Shown: positions 8,114 to 17,720, counted from the first letter of the stretch. The stretch is DNA of 64,000 nt from Gemmatimonadota bacterium (GCA_021324635.1 JAJPIS010000050.1:1-64000), one strand, 5' to 3'. The notes: generated by a model from the letters alone, not told the origin. Numbers and translations: made by a program.

Positions 8114-11100
8114 CTGCCACCGTCCCACGCACGCCGTCGCGTGCCCGGTCGACCCACTGGTTTGCGATCCCCTGCTGACCGGCCTTGTCGACGAGGGCCT
8201 GCCAGGTCGCCTTCGCCTGCTGGTAGTAGACGTCGGCCTGCCGAGCCGCGCCCTGCCGCGCCGCGGCGCGCTCGGCATCGCTCAGCGAGGCCGGAAGCTG
8301 CACGCTGGCGAGGAAGGTGCCGTACTCCCACTGCGCGAGCCCGATGTAATAGGTCCCGGCCGCGAGGTAGCCGGGATCGCCGGACTCGATCGCCCGCGTG
8401 AAGTCGCGCGTGACGATCGCGAGCAGCTCCTGCTTGCGGGCCGCGGCACGCTTGACCCCGGCCGCCGTGAGCTGCGCGGGGGTGGCGATCACCAGCCGCA
8501 ACGGCCGGTACGTCCGGAACGCCTCGAGACCGGCGGCGAAGGCGGCCCGCCCGGCACGAGTCGCGCAGTCGGCGCGCAGCTCGGCCGGCGGGCTGGCGGT
8601 GCACAGGACGGCGAGATCGGCGGCGGCCGCGATCGTATCGCCGCTCGCCGTCAACAGCCCGACACGTTGCGCGCGGGCCTGCCCGGCCCGCGGGTCGGTC
8701 GCGTGGTGCCGCGCGAACGCACCGTACGCCCGGGCCGCCGCCGCCGTGTCGCGCGCCTCGAGGAAGGTCTCGGCCGCGTCGTACTCCGCGTCGGGAGCGC
8801 GCCGGTCGTGCGGGTAGTCGGCTGCAAATCGCTGGTAGGCGGCCGCCGCATCCGTCTTCTTGCCGAGCGAGTCGAGCCGCACGGCGAGCCGGATCTCGGC
8901 GTCGGCACGCCCCGACCAGGTGGGGTCGCCCGCGATGAGCCGCCGGAGCGCGTCGACCGACTCGTCGCCGCGCCCGATCTGCGCCAGGAGATCGGAGTAC
9001 AGGGTCTGATACTGCCGGCGGTATCGGTAGAGCGGGTACTGGGTGACCAGACGCTGGGCGAGGTCGGCCGCGTGCGTGCGCGCGACTCGCGAGCCGTCGT
9101 CGTCGCCCCGGGCGCGCGCGGCGCTGTCGGCGAGCAGGTACGTCTCGACGGCGTCGCGCAGCGCGTCGGCTGCCTTCTCGGTCGTCGGGTGGGCGTCGGC
9201 ATAGGCGACATACACGTCGCTCGCGGCCCGCGCATATTCCCCCGCCCTGACGAGCGAGTCGGCGTAGCTGGAGGCCGCTGAGGTCTGGATCCGCTGGACC
9301 GAGTCGGCGAGGGCGCGCCGGCCAGCTCGCTGCGCGACGAGCGACGCCGAGTCCCACTGCGCCTGCGCGTCGGCGTACTTGCCGTCCCTGTACAGGGCAT
9401 CGCCGACGAGCTTGGCGGCCGTCGGCGCGTACGGATCGCGAGGGTACTCGGCCGCGTACTGCCGGAACGCGGCCGCCATGACGGCCCATCGCCCGGCCTC
9501 GGACGCGCGTCGCCCCTCCTCGATCAACGCCCGCTTGGCGACGTCGCTGCCGGGATACCGTGCCGCGTACTGGGTGATGGCCGAGAAGAGGGAGTCCTGG
9601 AGCGTGCGATCGCCGGCGTGCGCGGCGAGCGCCGAGTCGTACGCCACGATCGCGTTCTGCGCCGCGCGTTGCTCGGCGGCCGCCGCGCCGCGCGCCGAGT
9701 CGCCCGGGAAGCCGTACGCCGCCCGCTCGTACTCGGCGCCGGCCCGCCCGTAATCTCCGGTGCCGAACAGGGCCTCGGCGTAGTACGTCTCGACCGCGCG
9801 GGCGCTGTCGGAGGTACCGTAGTCCGCCATGTAGCGGGCATAGAGTCGGGCGGCTTCGGCGTAGTGCACCCGAGCCAGCGAGCTGCCGGGACCGCTCGGC
9901 GCTGGCGGCGGAGGGTGAGCGGCGCGGGAGCGCCCGTGGCCGGCGCCCGTGGCCGTGGTGGGGCTCAGGGCCTCGGCTCGGGCCAGCTCGTACTGCGCGC
10001 TCTGGCGCAGCGCGTCCTCCCGCGCCGCCTCGGCCGGCCGGGCGAGCGGCTGGTTGGCGACGGTCCAGGAGAAGCCCGGCGTGAACCGCTCGACGAGCGC
10101 GAGTCGAGCCGCCTGCGCCTTGTCCGGCTCGAGCGTGCGGTTCTGATAGATGTCGACCACGTCCCGCGAGACGGCGAGTGCGCCCGAGTCGGTGGGCACC
10201 GCGACCAGCAGCTCCTGATAGGCCTGCACGGCACGCGTGAAATCGCCCTGGTCGCGGAGGCGCACCGCGACCCGGCGGAGCACCTGGCTCTTGTACGACG
10301 TGTCGGACCGACCGACGAAGTACTGATCGAGCGCGTCCGGGCCGCCGACCTGCGTGAGCGACACCGCCATGTAGTCGAGCGTCTCGTCGCGAAGGCCGAG
10401 CCGAGCCTGCCGCTCGGGCGGCAGCCGATCGTAGGCTTCGATCAGGCGGCCGAAGACGTCGACCGCCTTGCGGTAGGCGTCGAGGTTCTGCTGGGATCCC
10501 TGGCTGTAGTACGACCATCCCAGCTTGTAGAGCGCGAGGTAGTAGAGATCGCTCGTGACCGCCGCCCCGGCGGCCGCCCGCTCGTATGCGGCCGCCGCAC
10601 TCCCGAAGAGTCCACGCCGGACGTCCTCGCGCGCGCCGCTCGCCAGCTCGAATCGCGCGTCCCCGAGCCGGAACCACGACTCGACCTGGAGTGGCGAGCC
10701 GTCGGCGGCGCTCACCCGCTCGAACATGGACGCAGCGTCGGCGTAGCGCCCGTCCGCCGCGTACAGCGTCCCCAGGGTGTAGGCGGCGCCGTCGAGCTGC
10801 GGGAAGGCGGGGTACCGCCGGATCAGCTCCTCGAACCGCGCGATCGCGGGACCGTAGTCGGGGTGCCCCTGCTGGTCGGGGACACCGCGCACCGCTTCAC
10901 CGATCGCCCTCCGCTGGGCGGCCGCGAACCGCTCGTCGGCCCGACGCACGAGCAGCTCGCCCAGCTCGAAGAGCGCGCTCGCCCGCGCCGCGCTGGCCGG
11001 GTAGCGCGCAACGACTCGCTCGAGGTCGGCCAGCGCCGAGTCGGCGGCCAGGGGCTCGTCGCCAGGGGTGGCGCTGGCGGCGGTGGCGCGGAAGAATCCG

Positions 11101-13328
11101 GCGCTCGCCGCCCCGAACGCGGCGGCCTCCTGATCGCGACGGAACGCGGCCGCGAGCATCTCGGCCCGGCGCCCCAGGGCGCGCGCGACGGCGGCGGTGA
11201 GGGCCGCAGCCGCCTGGTCCTGCGCGGCGGAGGCGGCGACGAGCGTCCGCCGGAGCACCTCACGGGTCGTATCGTCGGCGGACACCCGGGCCACCTGGTC
11301 ATCGACCGCCGCCTCGCCGGCGGCCACGGCGCGGCGGGTCTGCACGATGAGCTGACGGGTGCGTTCGCCGCGCAGCCGGATCGTGTCGCGGAGCGCGAAG
11401 GCCGGGTGATTACCGATCGCGCGAACGAGCCCGCGGTCGACGGCGTCGGCGAGATGGGCGTACGTGGCCGCGATCTCCGCTTCCCGGCGCAGCGCCTCCC
11501 GATCGTCGGCCGTTCCGACGGCGGCGACGGCGAGTCGCACGCTGTCGATCTGCCGCAGGTTCTCCGAGGCGAGCGACCGCGTGCCGGTGACCTGCGGCTC
11601 GAACATCCGATGCAGCCGGCCCCCGGCGGCATCGACCGTCTCGGTGACGCGGGCCAGTGAATCCTCGATGGCCGCGACTCGACCGAGTGTGGGGGCGAGG
11701 CTGTCGCCGGCCACGCCGATCGCCTGGCGCGTATGCTCGAGCACCAGCAGTTGGAGCCCGACATTGTCGCGATAGGCCCGGGCGCTCGCGTCCGCGACGG
11801 CGACGGCGACATCGGCGTCGTGCAGCGCACGTACACTGCGCGCCAGTTGCGCGCGGGCCTCGGTGGCGGCCGCGTCCGGCGGGTCACCGGCGAAGATCGC
11901 CCGCCGGAGCAACGCTTCGTCCGACGGCGTCATGACGTCGCCGTCCCGCCGCTGCGCCGCGTGGACGGCCGAATCGATGCGCGCGCCGACCGCGGCGACG
12001 GAGAGTACCGCCGGCGGGGTGTGGGCCGCATCGCCCGCTCCGGCCCGAGGGCCTCCCACCGCGCGAAGGGCAGCCCGATCGGCGGCCTCGCTGTCCGACA
12101 TCGCGAGCGTCTTGCCCAGCGTCACGTCGGGGAGCAGGAGCAGGTCGGCCGCGCGCGCCTCGACGAGCGCACGGGCGGCGCTGTGCGGGTCGGCGCTCCA
12201 CTGCCCGAAGCTCGTCTCCTCGGCGCCAGCCAGATCGCCCACGGCGCGGAAGGCGCCCTGCGCATCGGCCGCGTGCTGCGCGTCGAGCATCGCCTGTGCG
12301 GCGAGCAGTCGGCTCTCCTCCTGCTCCGGGAGCTGCGGATACCGGTCGGCGAGATCCCCGAACGCCTTGGCGGCCCGGTCGGGATGCGCGCTCCGCGCCA
12401 GCACCCAGGCGCGTATCAGGCGCGCCTGGACGTCCGAGCCGCTCGCCGGGTCGACGGCGTCCACGAGCGCGATGGCGCGGTCCGACTGGCCGGCGTCGGC
12501 CGCGAGCTCGGCGGTCGCGACCCGCAACTGGTTCCCGGCTTCGCCGCCCGTCGAGGGCAGCCCCGCATCCAGGGTCGGGAGCGCGGCCGCGGCGCGACTA
12601 CTGTCGTCGGCGATGCCGCCGGCGCCCCGCGTGGCGCTGGTGCTCGAGACGGCGGTCATGTAGCGGGCGTAGTCGGCGATCGGACCGGCGCCCGGCGCGC
12701 GTTGCGCGCCGGCGAACCCGGCCCGGGCGCCGGCGGAGTCCCCGCGCCGGTACGCGACGAGTCCCCCGATAAGGGCGGTGACGGCCGACCGATCACTGTC
12801 GGGCAAGCCGGCGGCGATCGCCGCAGCGGTCTCGATGTCGCCGGCGCGGTACGCGGTGACGAGGAGCTGTGCGCGCAGCACGCTGCCGTACCGCGCCCCG
12901 GCCGGACCCGCCAGCACGCGCCGCGCGGTCGCGGCGAGACTGTCGGCCATCGCGAGGCGGAAGAAGCACTCGGCCATGAGAAAGCGCCGGTCTTCCTCGT
13001 CCAGCCGGCGGTCGGACGGACCCGTGCCGGCGGTCGTCCCGGCCGAGTCTCCGCCGACTCCTGCCGCCGCACGAAGGCGCGCGAGGGCGGCGGCCGGACG
13101 GCCGGTGACCATCTCGTAGAGCGCGATGCGGATCTCGGCGTCGCCGGCCCGCACGCCGTCGAGCTCCGGCACGAGCGCCGTGTCGGCGCGGAGCGCGGTA
13201 CGGTCCCGGCCCTGGGCGGCGGCCGGCGCCACGGACGCGGCAGTGGTCACGAGGAGCCCCGCGACAGCGACGAGCGCGAGCCGTCTCGATGATGGCGACG
13301 TCCGCGCACTCCGCTCCCGGTGGTTCAC
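8103..13328 (-). CDS. Giant secreted TPR-repeat protein (1741 residues)
   Basis: The N-terminal signal peptide (LALVAVAGLLVTTAASVAPAAAQG) is followed by helical repeats along the whole length. Clear TPR/YbgF-type units include AAAFRQYAAEYPRDPYAPTA, GDALYRDGKYADAQAQWDSA and AVQAYQELLVAVPTDSGALA, spaced with hydrophobic-Ala helices. A central part near residues 480-720 is more coiled-coil-like. Expected location is the periplasm, as a protein scaffold. TPR proteins of this size inside TolQ/TolR/barrel clusters are known from Myxococcus gliding (GltI-like) machinery; homology here is inferred from architecture only. It lies between the coiled-coil protein and the secreted small protein in the same operon. 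Confidence 0.88.
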   Translation of the reverse strand: MNHRERSARTSPSSRRLALVAVAGLLVTTAASVAPAAAQGRDRTALRADTALVPELDGVRAGDAEIRIALYEMVTGRPAAALARLRAAAGVGGDSAGTTAGTGPSDRRLDEEDRRFLMAECFFRLAMADSLAATARRVLAGPAGARYGSVLRAQLLVTAYRAGDIETAAAIAAGLPDSDRSAVTALIGGLVAYRRGDSAGARAGFAGAQRAPGAGPIADYARYMTAVSSTSATRGAGGIADDSSRAAAALPTLDAGLPSTGGEAGNQLRVATAELAADAGQSDRAIALVDAVDPASGSDVQARLIRAWVLARSAHPDRAAKAFGDLADRYPQLPEQEESRLLAAQAMLDAQHAADAQGAFRAVGDLAGAEETSFGQWSADPHSAARALVEARAADLLLLPDVTLGKTLAMSDSEAADRAALRAVGGPRAGAGDAAHTPPAVLSVAAVGARIDSAVHAAQRRDGDVMTPSDEALLRRAIFAGDPPDAAATEARAQLARSVRALHDADVAVAVADASARAYRDNVGLQLLVLEHTRQAIGVAGDSLAPTLGRVAAIEDSLARVTETVDAAGGRLHRMFEPQVTGTRSLASENLRQIDSVRLAVAAVGTADDREALRREAEIAATYAHLADAVDRGLVRAIGNHPAFALRDTIRLRGERTRQLIVQTRRAVAAGEAAVDDQVARVSADDTTREVLRRTLVAASAAQDQAAAALTAAVARALGRRAEMLAAAFRRDQEAAAFGAASAGFFRATAASATPGDEPLAADSALADLERVVARYPASAARASALFELGELLVRRADERFAAAQRRAIGEAVRGVPDQQGHPDYGPAIARFEELIRRYPAFPQLDGAAYTLGTLYAADGRYADAASMFERVSAADGSPLQVESWFRLGDARFELASGAREDVRRGLFGSAAAAYERAAAGAAVTSDLYYLALYKLGWSYYSQGSQQNLDAYRKAVDVFGRLIEAYDRLPPERQARLGLRDETLDYMAVSLTQVGGPDALDQYFVGRSDTSYKSQVLRRVAVRLRDQGDFTRAVQAYQELLVAVPTDSGALAVSRDVVDIYQNRTLEPDKAQAARLALVERFTPGFSWTVANQPLARPAEAAREDALRQSAQYELARAEALSPTTATGAGHGRSRAAHPPPPAPSGPGSSLARVHYAEAARLYARYMADYGTSDSARAVETYYAEALFGTGDYGRAGAEYERAAYGFPGDSARGAAAAEQRAAQNAIVAYDSALAAHAGDRTLQDSLFSAITQYAARYPGSDVAKRALIEEGRRASEAGRWAVMAAAFRQYAAEYPRDPYAPTAAKLVGDALYRDGKYADAQAQWDSASLVAQRAGRRALADSVQRIQTSAASSYADSLVRAGEYARAASDVYVAYADAHPTTEKAADALRDAVETYLLADSAARARGDDDGSRVARTHAADLAQRLVTQYPLYRYRRQYQTLYSDLLAQIGRGDESVDALRRLIAGDPTWSGRADAEIRLAVRLDSLGKKTDAAAAYQRFAADYPHDRRAPDAEYDAAETFLEARDTAAAARAYGAFARHHATDPRAGQARAQRVGLLTASGDTIAAAADLAVLCTASPPAELRADCATRAGRAAFAAGLEAFRTYRPLRLVIATPAQLTAAGVKRAAARKQELLAIVTRDFTRAIESGDPGYLAAGTYYIGLAQWEYGTFLASVQLPASLSDAERAAARQGAARQADVYYQQAKATWQALVDKAGQQGIANQWVDRARDGVRGTVADDP

Positions 13329-13353
13329 GAGCGTCCGCCTGCGGGGACCGCGG

Positions 13354-14199
13354 TTACGGCGACCGATTGCCGCGGCTGGTCCACGTGCTCAGCCCGAGCT
13401 GGCCGTTGTGCACGGCGAACTGCACATAGGTGATCGCGTCGGCCGGCACCTCGACGGCGGCGCCCGTGGAGATCGTCGCCCCGGCGAGCGACGCCGAGAG
13501 CGTCACGGCGTGGGTGGCCGGGAGCACGTTGGAGTCGTAGACCTCATCGACCGCCCCGGCGTTCAGGGCGTCCAGCGCCACGGGGCCGTACCGCCGGTGC
13601 GTCGCGGGCGCGCTGTCGATCTGCACGACCACGCTGTCGAGGCGGCCGGCGGCGCCCGTGGAGTCGAGTCGGACGAGCACCACCAGCTCGGCCGCGGCAC
13701 GGCGCCGCACGGCGTCGGCCAGGGCGAGGAACCGATCGCGCTGGGCGAGGAGGTTGTCCTGCGACACGGTGAGCACCGAGTCGAGCGATCGGAGCGCGGT
13801 GGTCTCGTGGCTGAGCAGCAGCTCACTCGCCCGCTGGGCGGTCGCGCGCGCGGCGGCGCTATCGACGCGCGATTCCAGGTGAATGCGCTCGGCGCGGAGC
13901 TCCGCCAGCTTGCGCTGCGCCTGCCGGATGTCCTGGGTCGCCGCCTGGCGCCGCGCGAGGTACTCGCGCTCGGTGCCGGCACCCGCCGCCGCCGACGACG
14001 CCGTGTCGGGACGGCGCGGGGTCGTGTCCTGCGCGGGGGCCGGGGTCGTGCCCTGGGCAGCGGCGGGAGCCGCGGTGAGGGCGGCCGCGACTGCCCCCGC
14101 GAACGCCACGACAAGGGCCGATGTGAGCCCCACCGTGCGCGCGCCCAGGGGGCGAGGGCCGCTCGTCACCACGGCCGGCGCGGGCCGGCGGCCGGGCAT
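13354..14199 (-). CDS. Secreted coiled-coil protein
   Basis: 281 residues from ATG 14199, 17 bp after the stop of the preceding barrel gene; the frame is open further upstream only because that region codes in another frame. Signal peptide TSALVVAFAGAVAAALTAAPAAAQG, a Pro/Thr linker, then a long coiled coil starting REYLARRQAATQDIRQAQRK through LADAVRRRAAAELVVLV, and a C-terminal beta-rich domain ending ITYVQFAVHNGQLGLSTWTS. No family is recognised. Position in the run and the coiled coil suggest a periplasmic linker between the TPR protein and the barrel proteins. Confidence 0.75.
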   Translation of the reverse strand: MPGRRPAPAVVTSGPRPLGARTVGLTSALVVAFAGAVAAALTAAPAAAQGTTPAPAQDTTPRRPDTASSAAAGAGTEREYLARRQAATQDIRQAQRKLAELRAERIHLESRVDSAAARATAQRASELLLSHETTALRSLDSVLTVSQDNLLAQRDRFLALADAVRRRAAAELVVLVRLDSTGAAGRLDSVVVQIDSAPATHRRYGPVALDALNAGAVDEVYDSNVLPATHAVTLSASLAGATISTGAAVEVPADAITYVQFAVHNGQLGLSTWTSRGNRSP

Positions 14200-14216
14200 G
14201 ATGCGGGTCACACCGG

Positions 14217-15524
14217 TCACGGCGTTCGGCCGGCCGGGGGGCTGGCGGGTGACGGGGTGGGTGGGGCGGGTGGGGCGGCTGGGGTGGGTCGTGGCGTGGC
14301 CGACGGGTCGGCGGGGGCCATGCCGGCCGTCTCGGCCTCGACTCGACGGAGTCGCTCCTCGAGGCGGTGGAGCGCGTCGGTCTCCGTTCGGAGCTGGGTC
14401 TCCGCCTGCGCGCGGCGCTCCTCCAACTCGAGGAGGTTCTGCGCTTCGTAGCGGTGGATCTCGCCCTGCAACTCGACGATCCGCTCTTGCCGCTGCCCGA
14501 TCTCCGCCAGCAACAGCGCCTGCTGCCGGCGGAGGGTCGCCACCCGGTTCCGGAGGACGTCGCCGTGGACTATCGCGAACAGATTGCTCTGCCACCCGAT
14601 CGTGAAGTCGAGCTTGGAGTAGCGGTAGAGCGCCGACGTCGGGACGCTCGGCGCGAACCTCGGGCTGCCGGCCCCGAGCTCGGTCATGGCGAGCCCGGCT
14701 CGGAGACCGCGGTACCCGACATACGCGCCGGCATTGAAGTCCCAGGCGTTGTTCTCGGCCATGAGCGCGACAACGGTGTTCGGCGAGGGACGGACGTCCG
14801 CCTTGACGCCGTAGAACAGCCCGCCGGTGGCGTCGGCGGCGTATGTCCGCGTCGGCAGCGTGCCGTGGTTGGAGAAGAGGCCGTCGCCGTAGCCCAGGGT
14901 CAGGCTCACCCCGACGTCCGGCCAGGTGGGGCGCAAATCGGCGAGTGAGAAGCTCTTGGTCGCCACCCCGTACAGGGTGTTGGCGGTCGAGAAGCTCCGG
15001 TGTGAGGCGTCGGGGACGATGACCGGCGCCGACGCGCGGCCCGGACCGAGTGCCTGCTGGTATCCGAGCCCGAGGCGATCGATGTGGCTGTACGGCCCGA
15101 CATTCCGCATGCCGACGGCGACCGAGGGAAGCAAGCCGGCGGGCCGGCCGCGGAAGTCATCTTCGTTGAACAGGAGCGCCTGCCCGTAAAGGCCGTGCTC
15201 GAAGTCACTCGAGAGCAGGGACATCCCGAGCTCGGCACGGCCGAACAGCGCGACCTGGAGTGCGGCTGTCCCGGCGAGCGATCGGTGGTAGCTCGGGATG
15301 GCCGGCGTCGTCCGGAGCGACCGGGCGGCCCAGTCGAGCGCGAAATCGCCGGTGACGGGGGAGACCCACGCGGCCGGGATGTCGATCAGCCCCGACCCCC
15401 AGTTCAGGGTCTGCGGAAACTCGGTCTGGCCGTATCCGGTCCGGGCGCCGGCCGAGAGCGCGGCCATGACGACCGTGGCCACGATGACGGAGCGTCGCGT
15501 GGTGCAGCGCTGACGGCGTGTCAC
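14217..15524 (-). CDS. Outer-membrane beta-barrel protein with C-terminal coiled coil, paralogue 2
   Basis: 435 residues. Signal peptide (VIVATVVMAALSAGARTGYGQ) is followed by a barrel-like region of alternating strands with LNWGSGLIDIPAAWVSPVTG, GVSLTLGYGDGLFS and AENNAWDFNAGAYVGYRGLR. After the last strand a coiled coil (LRRQQALLLAEIGQRQERIV) ends in a Pro/Thr tail. It is clearly a paralogue of the adjacent upstream protein (shared GLID, AWVSP, GDGLFS, NxWDxNAG). Expected in the outer membrane with the coiled coil in the periplasm. The start overlaps the upstream stop by 4 bp. Confidence 0.82.
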   Translation of the reverse strand: MTRRQRCTTRRSVIVATVVMAALSAGARTGYGQTEFPQTLNWGSGLIDIPAAWVSPVTGDFALDWAARSLRTTPAIPSYHRSLAGTAALQVALFGRAELGMSLLSSDFEHGLYGQALLFNEDDFRGRPAGLLPSVAVGMRNVGPYSHIDRLGLGYQQALGPGRASAPVIVPDASHRSFSTANTLYGVATKSFSLADLRPTWPDVGVSLTLGYGDGLFSNHGTLPTRTYAADATGGLFYGVKADVRPSPNTVVALMAENNAWDFNAGAYVGYRGLRAGLAMTELGAGSPRFAPSVPTSALYRYSKLDFTIGWQSNLFAIVHGDVLRNRVATLRRQQALLLAEIGQRQERIVELQGEIHRYEAQNLLELEERRAQAETQLRTETDALHRLEERLRRVEAETAGMAPADPSATPRPTPAAPPAPPTPSPASPPAGRTP

Positions 15525-16879
15525 TCGGGCGTCTCACCCTGGAGGTGCCGCAGGCGCGCGTTCGCGCGCTCGATCGCATCGCGCTCCTGCTGGAGCTGAC
15601 GCTCGATCTCCTGCCGCGCCCTGGTGGCGTCGCCCTGCTCGCCCTGCTCGAGCTGGGCCAGCCTGCCCTGGAGCTTCGCGATCACGCGCTCGCGGCGATT
15701 GACGTCCGTCCGCAACTCCTGCTCTTCCCGCTCGAGAGCCGAGATCTGGGTCCGGAGCAGGTGGCCGCCGGCGACGTCCGCCAGGTTGCCGTTGTACCCG
15801 AAGGCGATGTTCCACTTCCGGTAGTTGTACAGATTGAGGCTCGACGCCCGGACGGCCGTGCCCTTGTCGAGCTCCGTCGCATAGAGCCCGGCGGTGAGCC
15901 CGCGCCACGTCCCCGTCACGCCCGCGTTCCAATCCCAGCCGTTGTTCTCGCCGACGAGCGCCAGGGCGGCGTTGCTCGAGAGGCGCGTGACCGCACGGGC
16001 CCCGAAGAAGAGTCCCCGGACGACGGTGCCGGACCGGTCGTAGGCGGCCCCGAGGCCGCCGTCGTCGCTGAACAGCCCGTCCCCGCCCCCCACCGTCAGG
16101 CTCAGGCTCGAGAGGGCAGGGCTGTTGATCGCGATCGACTTGGTCGCGACCGCGTAGAGCGTCGGCGCCGTATGGAAGTTCTTGAAGTAGGGCGGCGTGA
16201 CTTCGTGCGTGCGACCGGCGCTGTCCACCGTGACGTCGCTGCCGATCAGGTAGCGTTCCTCGTGCCCGAACGGACCGATGTTGCGGGCGCCCACGGCGAT
16301 CGCCGGGAAGAACGACGCGATCTCTCCGTCGCGCAGCGCGAGCACCTGACCGAAGAAGCCCCACTCGGGGTTGTTGCTGTAGAGCGAGACACCGACGGAG
16401 AAGCGTCGCATCCAGTGGGTGTCGAGCGCGAAGTTGCCGTTCCAGTGCTGCGGCGTGCCGGGCGCGCCCGGGGGCGCAAGCATGTGCGTCGCCCCGTACG
16501 AGAGCCAGAAGTCGGAGGAGCGCGGTGACACCCACGCGACCGGGTCATCGATCAGCCCGGTCCCGAAGTCGAGGGTCGGGCCGAATCCATCGGAGCTGCC
16601 CTCGATGGCCGGCGTGTCATGGGCGGGCGCAGGTGCCGCGGCGGAGGCGGGCGGCGTGGCCGGCGTGGCCGGCGTGGCCGGCGTGCCGGGCACAGTGGCC
16701 GACGCCTGGCCCTCGAGCGATGTTACCAGGAGCGCCACATGCAAGGCGACACCCGCGACCCAGGGCGCCAGTGGCGCGCGACGGCGCCCCCGCGCCAGTA
16801 CTCGCAGGAGCCCAGCGGAACCGACCCGCGCCGGGGGACCGTCGCGCCGCGCGGGGAAGACTGCGATCGTGTCTTGCAA
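15521..16879 (-). CDS. Outer-membrane beta-barrel protein with C-terminal coiled coil, paralogue 1
   Basis: First gene of the nine-gene minus-strand run. No ATG precedes the signal-like hydrophobic stretch (WVAGVALHVALLVTSLEG); TTG 16879 is used here, with GTG 16924 as the alternative, giving 452-467 residues. A linker with repeated PATPATPATP is followed by a barrel whose strands match paralogue 2: LDFGTGLIDDPVAWVSPRSS, GGGDGLFSDDGG, GENNGWDWNAGVTGTWRGL. It ends in a coiled coil (LEREEQELRTDVNRRERVIA). Divergent from the thioredoxin-like lipoprotein; the shared 100-bp spacer must hold both promoters. Confidence 0.8.
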   Translation of the reverse strand: MQDTIAVFPARRDGPPARVGSAGLLRVLARGRRRAPLAPWVAGVALHVALLVTSLEGQASATVPGTPATPATPATPPASAAAPAPAHDTPAIEGSSDGFGPTLDFGTGLIDDPVAWVSPRSSDFWLSYGATHMLAPPGAPGTPQHWNGNFALDTHWMRRFSVGVSLYSNNPEWGFFGQVLALRDGEIASFFPAIAVGARNIGPFGHEERYLIGSDVTVDSAGRTHEVTPPYFKNFHTAPTLYAVATKSIAINSPALSSLSLTVGGGDGLFSDDGGLGAAYDRSGTVVRGLFFGARAVTRLSSNAALALVGENNGWDWNAGVTGTWRGLTAGLYATELDKGTAVRASSLNLYNYRKWNIAFGYNGNLADVAGGHLLRTQISALEREEQELRTDVNRRERVIAKLQGRLAQLEQGEQGDATRARQEIERQLQQERDAIERANARLRHLQGETPE

Positions 16880-16976
16880 GGCAGATCCGTAGGCGCCTAT
16901 GATGTGTGTCCAAACCGGGCACACCCACTCCCGATGGACTCCCGATGTGCTCGGGCTCTCTCGTCCCAGACCCTCA

Positions 16977-17720
16977 ATGACGACACAACGACCGGTTTGG
17001 TTAAATGCCGGTGCCCTGCTCCTCATCGCCTGCTGCGGGTTGGCGGGCGCCGGCTGCGCGCCGGCCGCCGACGCGCGAGCGACCGATGCGGCCGGGGGCC
17101 GGTCGTCGGCCCAGGCGACGGGGGCGCCGGGGCGAGGCGCGGCGAACGCCGTGACTGGCAGGGACCCGGCGGATTCGCTCACCAGCCGCATGGATCAGGC
17201 GCGCATCCTGGGGAGTCCCTCGGCGCGGGTCTGGCTCGTGATGGTGAGCGACTTCCAATGCCCGTACTGCAAGCAGTTCCACGACGAGACGTTCGACGCG
17301 CTGCGCCGGGAGTATGTCGAGACCGGGAAGGTGCGGATGGCGTTCGTCAACTTTCCGCTGCCGATGCACGCCAATGCCTGGCCCGCCGCCGAGGCGGCGA
17401 TGTGCGTCGGGCTCCAGGGCAAGTTCTGGCCCTTTCAGGACGCGCTCTTCGCCTCACAGCGTACCTGGGCCGACCGGCACCCCGCGAGCCCCGCCATCGA
17501 CTCGATCGCCCACACACTGGGGATCGACACGGCGGCGCTCGACCGGTGTGCGGCATCGCCGGAAGTGAAATCGCTCATCCAGGCGGATCAGGATCGCGCG
17601 GAGCGGGCGGGCGTGAACGCGACTCCGACGATCATCATCGGGCAGACGCTGATTCCGGGCGCGCAGCCGATCGCCACCTACCGGCACGCGCTCGACTCCA
17701 CGCTCGCCGCCGGCAAGTAA
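16977..17720 (+). CDS. DsbA/thioredoxin-family lipoprotein
   Basis: 247 residues from ATG 16977, selected because it directly precedes a lipoprotein signal (GALLLIAC, Cys19). After a flexible Ala/Gly stretch comes a thioredoxin fold with active site CPYC (Cys95, Cys98) in VSDFQCPYCKQFHDETFDAL and a cis-Pro loop (VNATPTIIIG). The inserted helical domain (LGIDTAALDRCAASPEV) is typical of DsbA/DsbG-like DSBA_2 proteins. It should act as a membrane-tethered periplasmic disulphide oxidase or isomerase. An upstream in-frame ATG at 16899 would bury the signal and is rejected. Confidence 0.88.
   Translation: MTTQRPVWLNAGALLLIACCGLAGAGCAPAADARATDAAGGRSSAQATGAPGRGAANAVTGRDPADSLTSRMDQARILGSPSARVWLVMVSDFQCPYCKQFHDETFDALRREYVETGKVRMAFVNFPLPMHANAWPAAEAAMCVGLQGKFWPFQDALFASQRTWADRHPASPAIDSIAHTLGIDTAALDRCAASPEVKSLIQADQDRAERAGVNATPTIIIGQTLIPGAQPIATYRHALDSTLAAGK

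Noticed and set aside
6189-9281. 1030-codon plus-strand open frame
   Set aside because: Antisense to the ExbD, ExbB and TPR genes, made possible by high G+C; no domain or signal.
8110-10677. 855-codon minus-strand frame inside the TPR gene
   Set aside because: Frame-shifted shadow of the TPR protein; Arg/Gly-rich low-complexity product.
9618-13292. Long plus-strand frames (680 and 519 codons)
   Set aside because: Antisense to the giant TPR gene; no family features.
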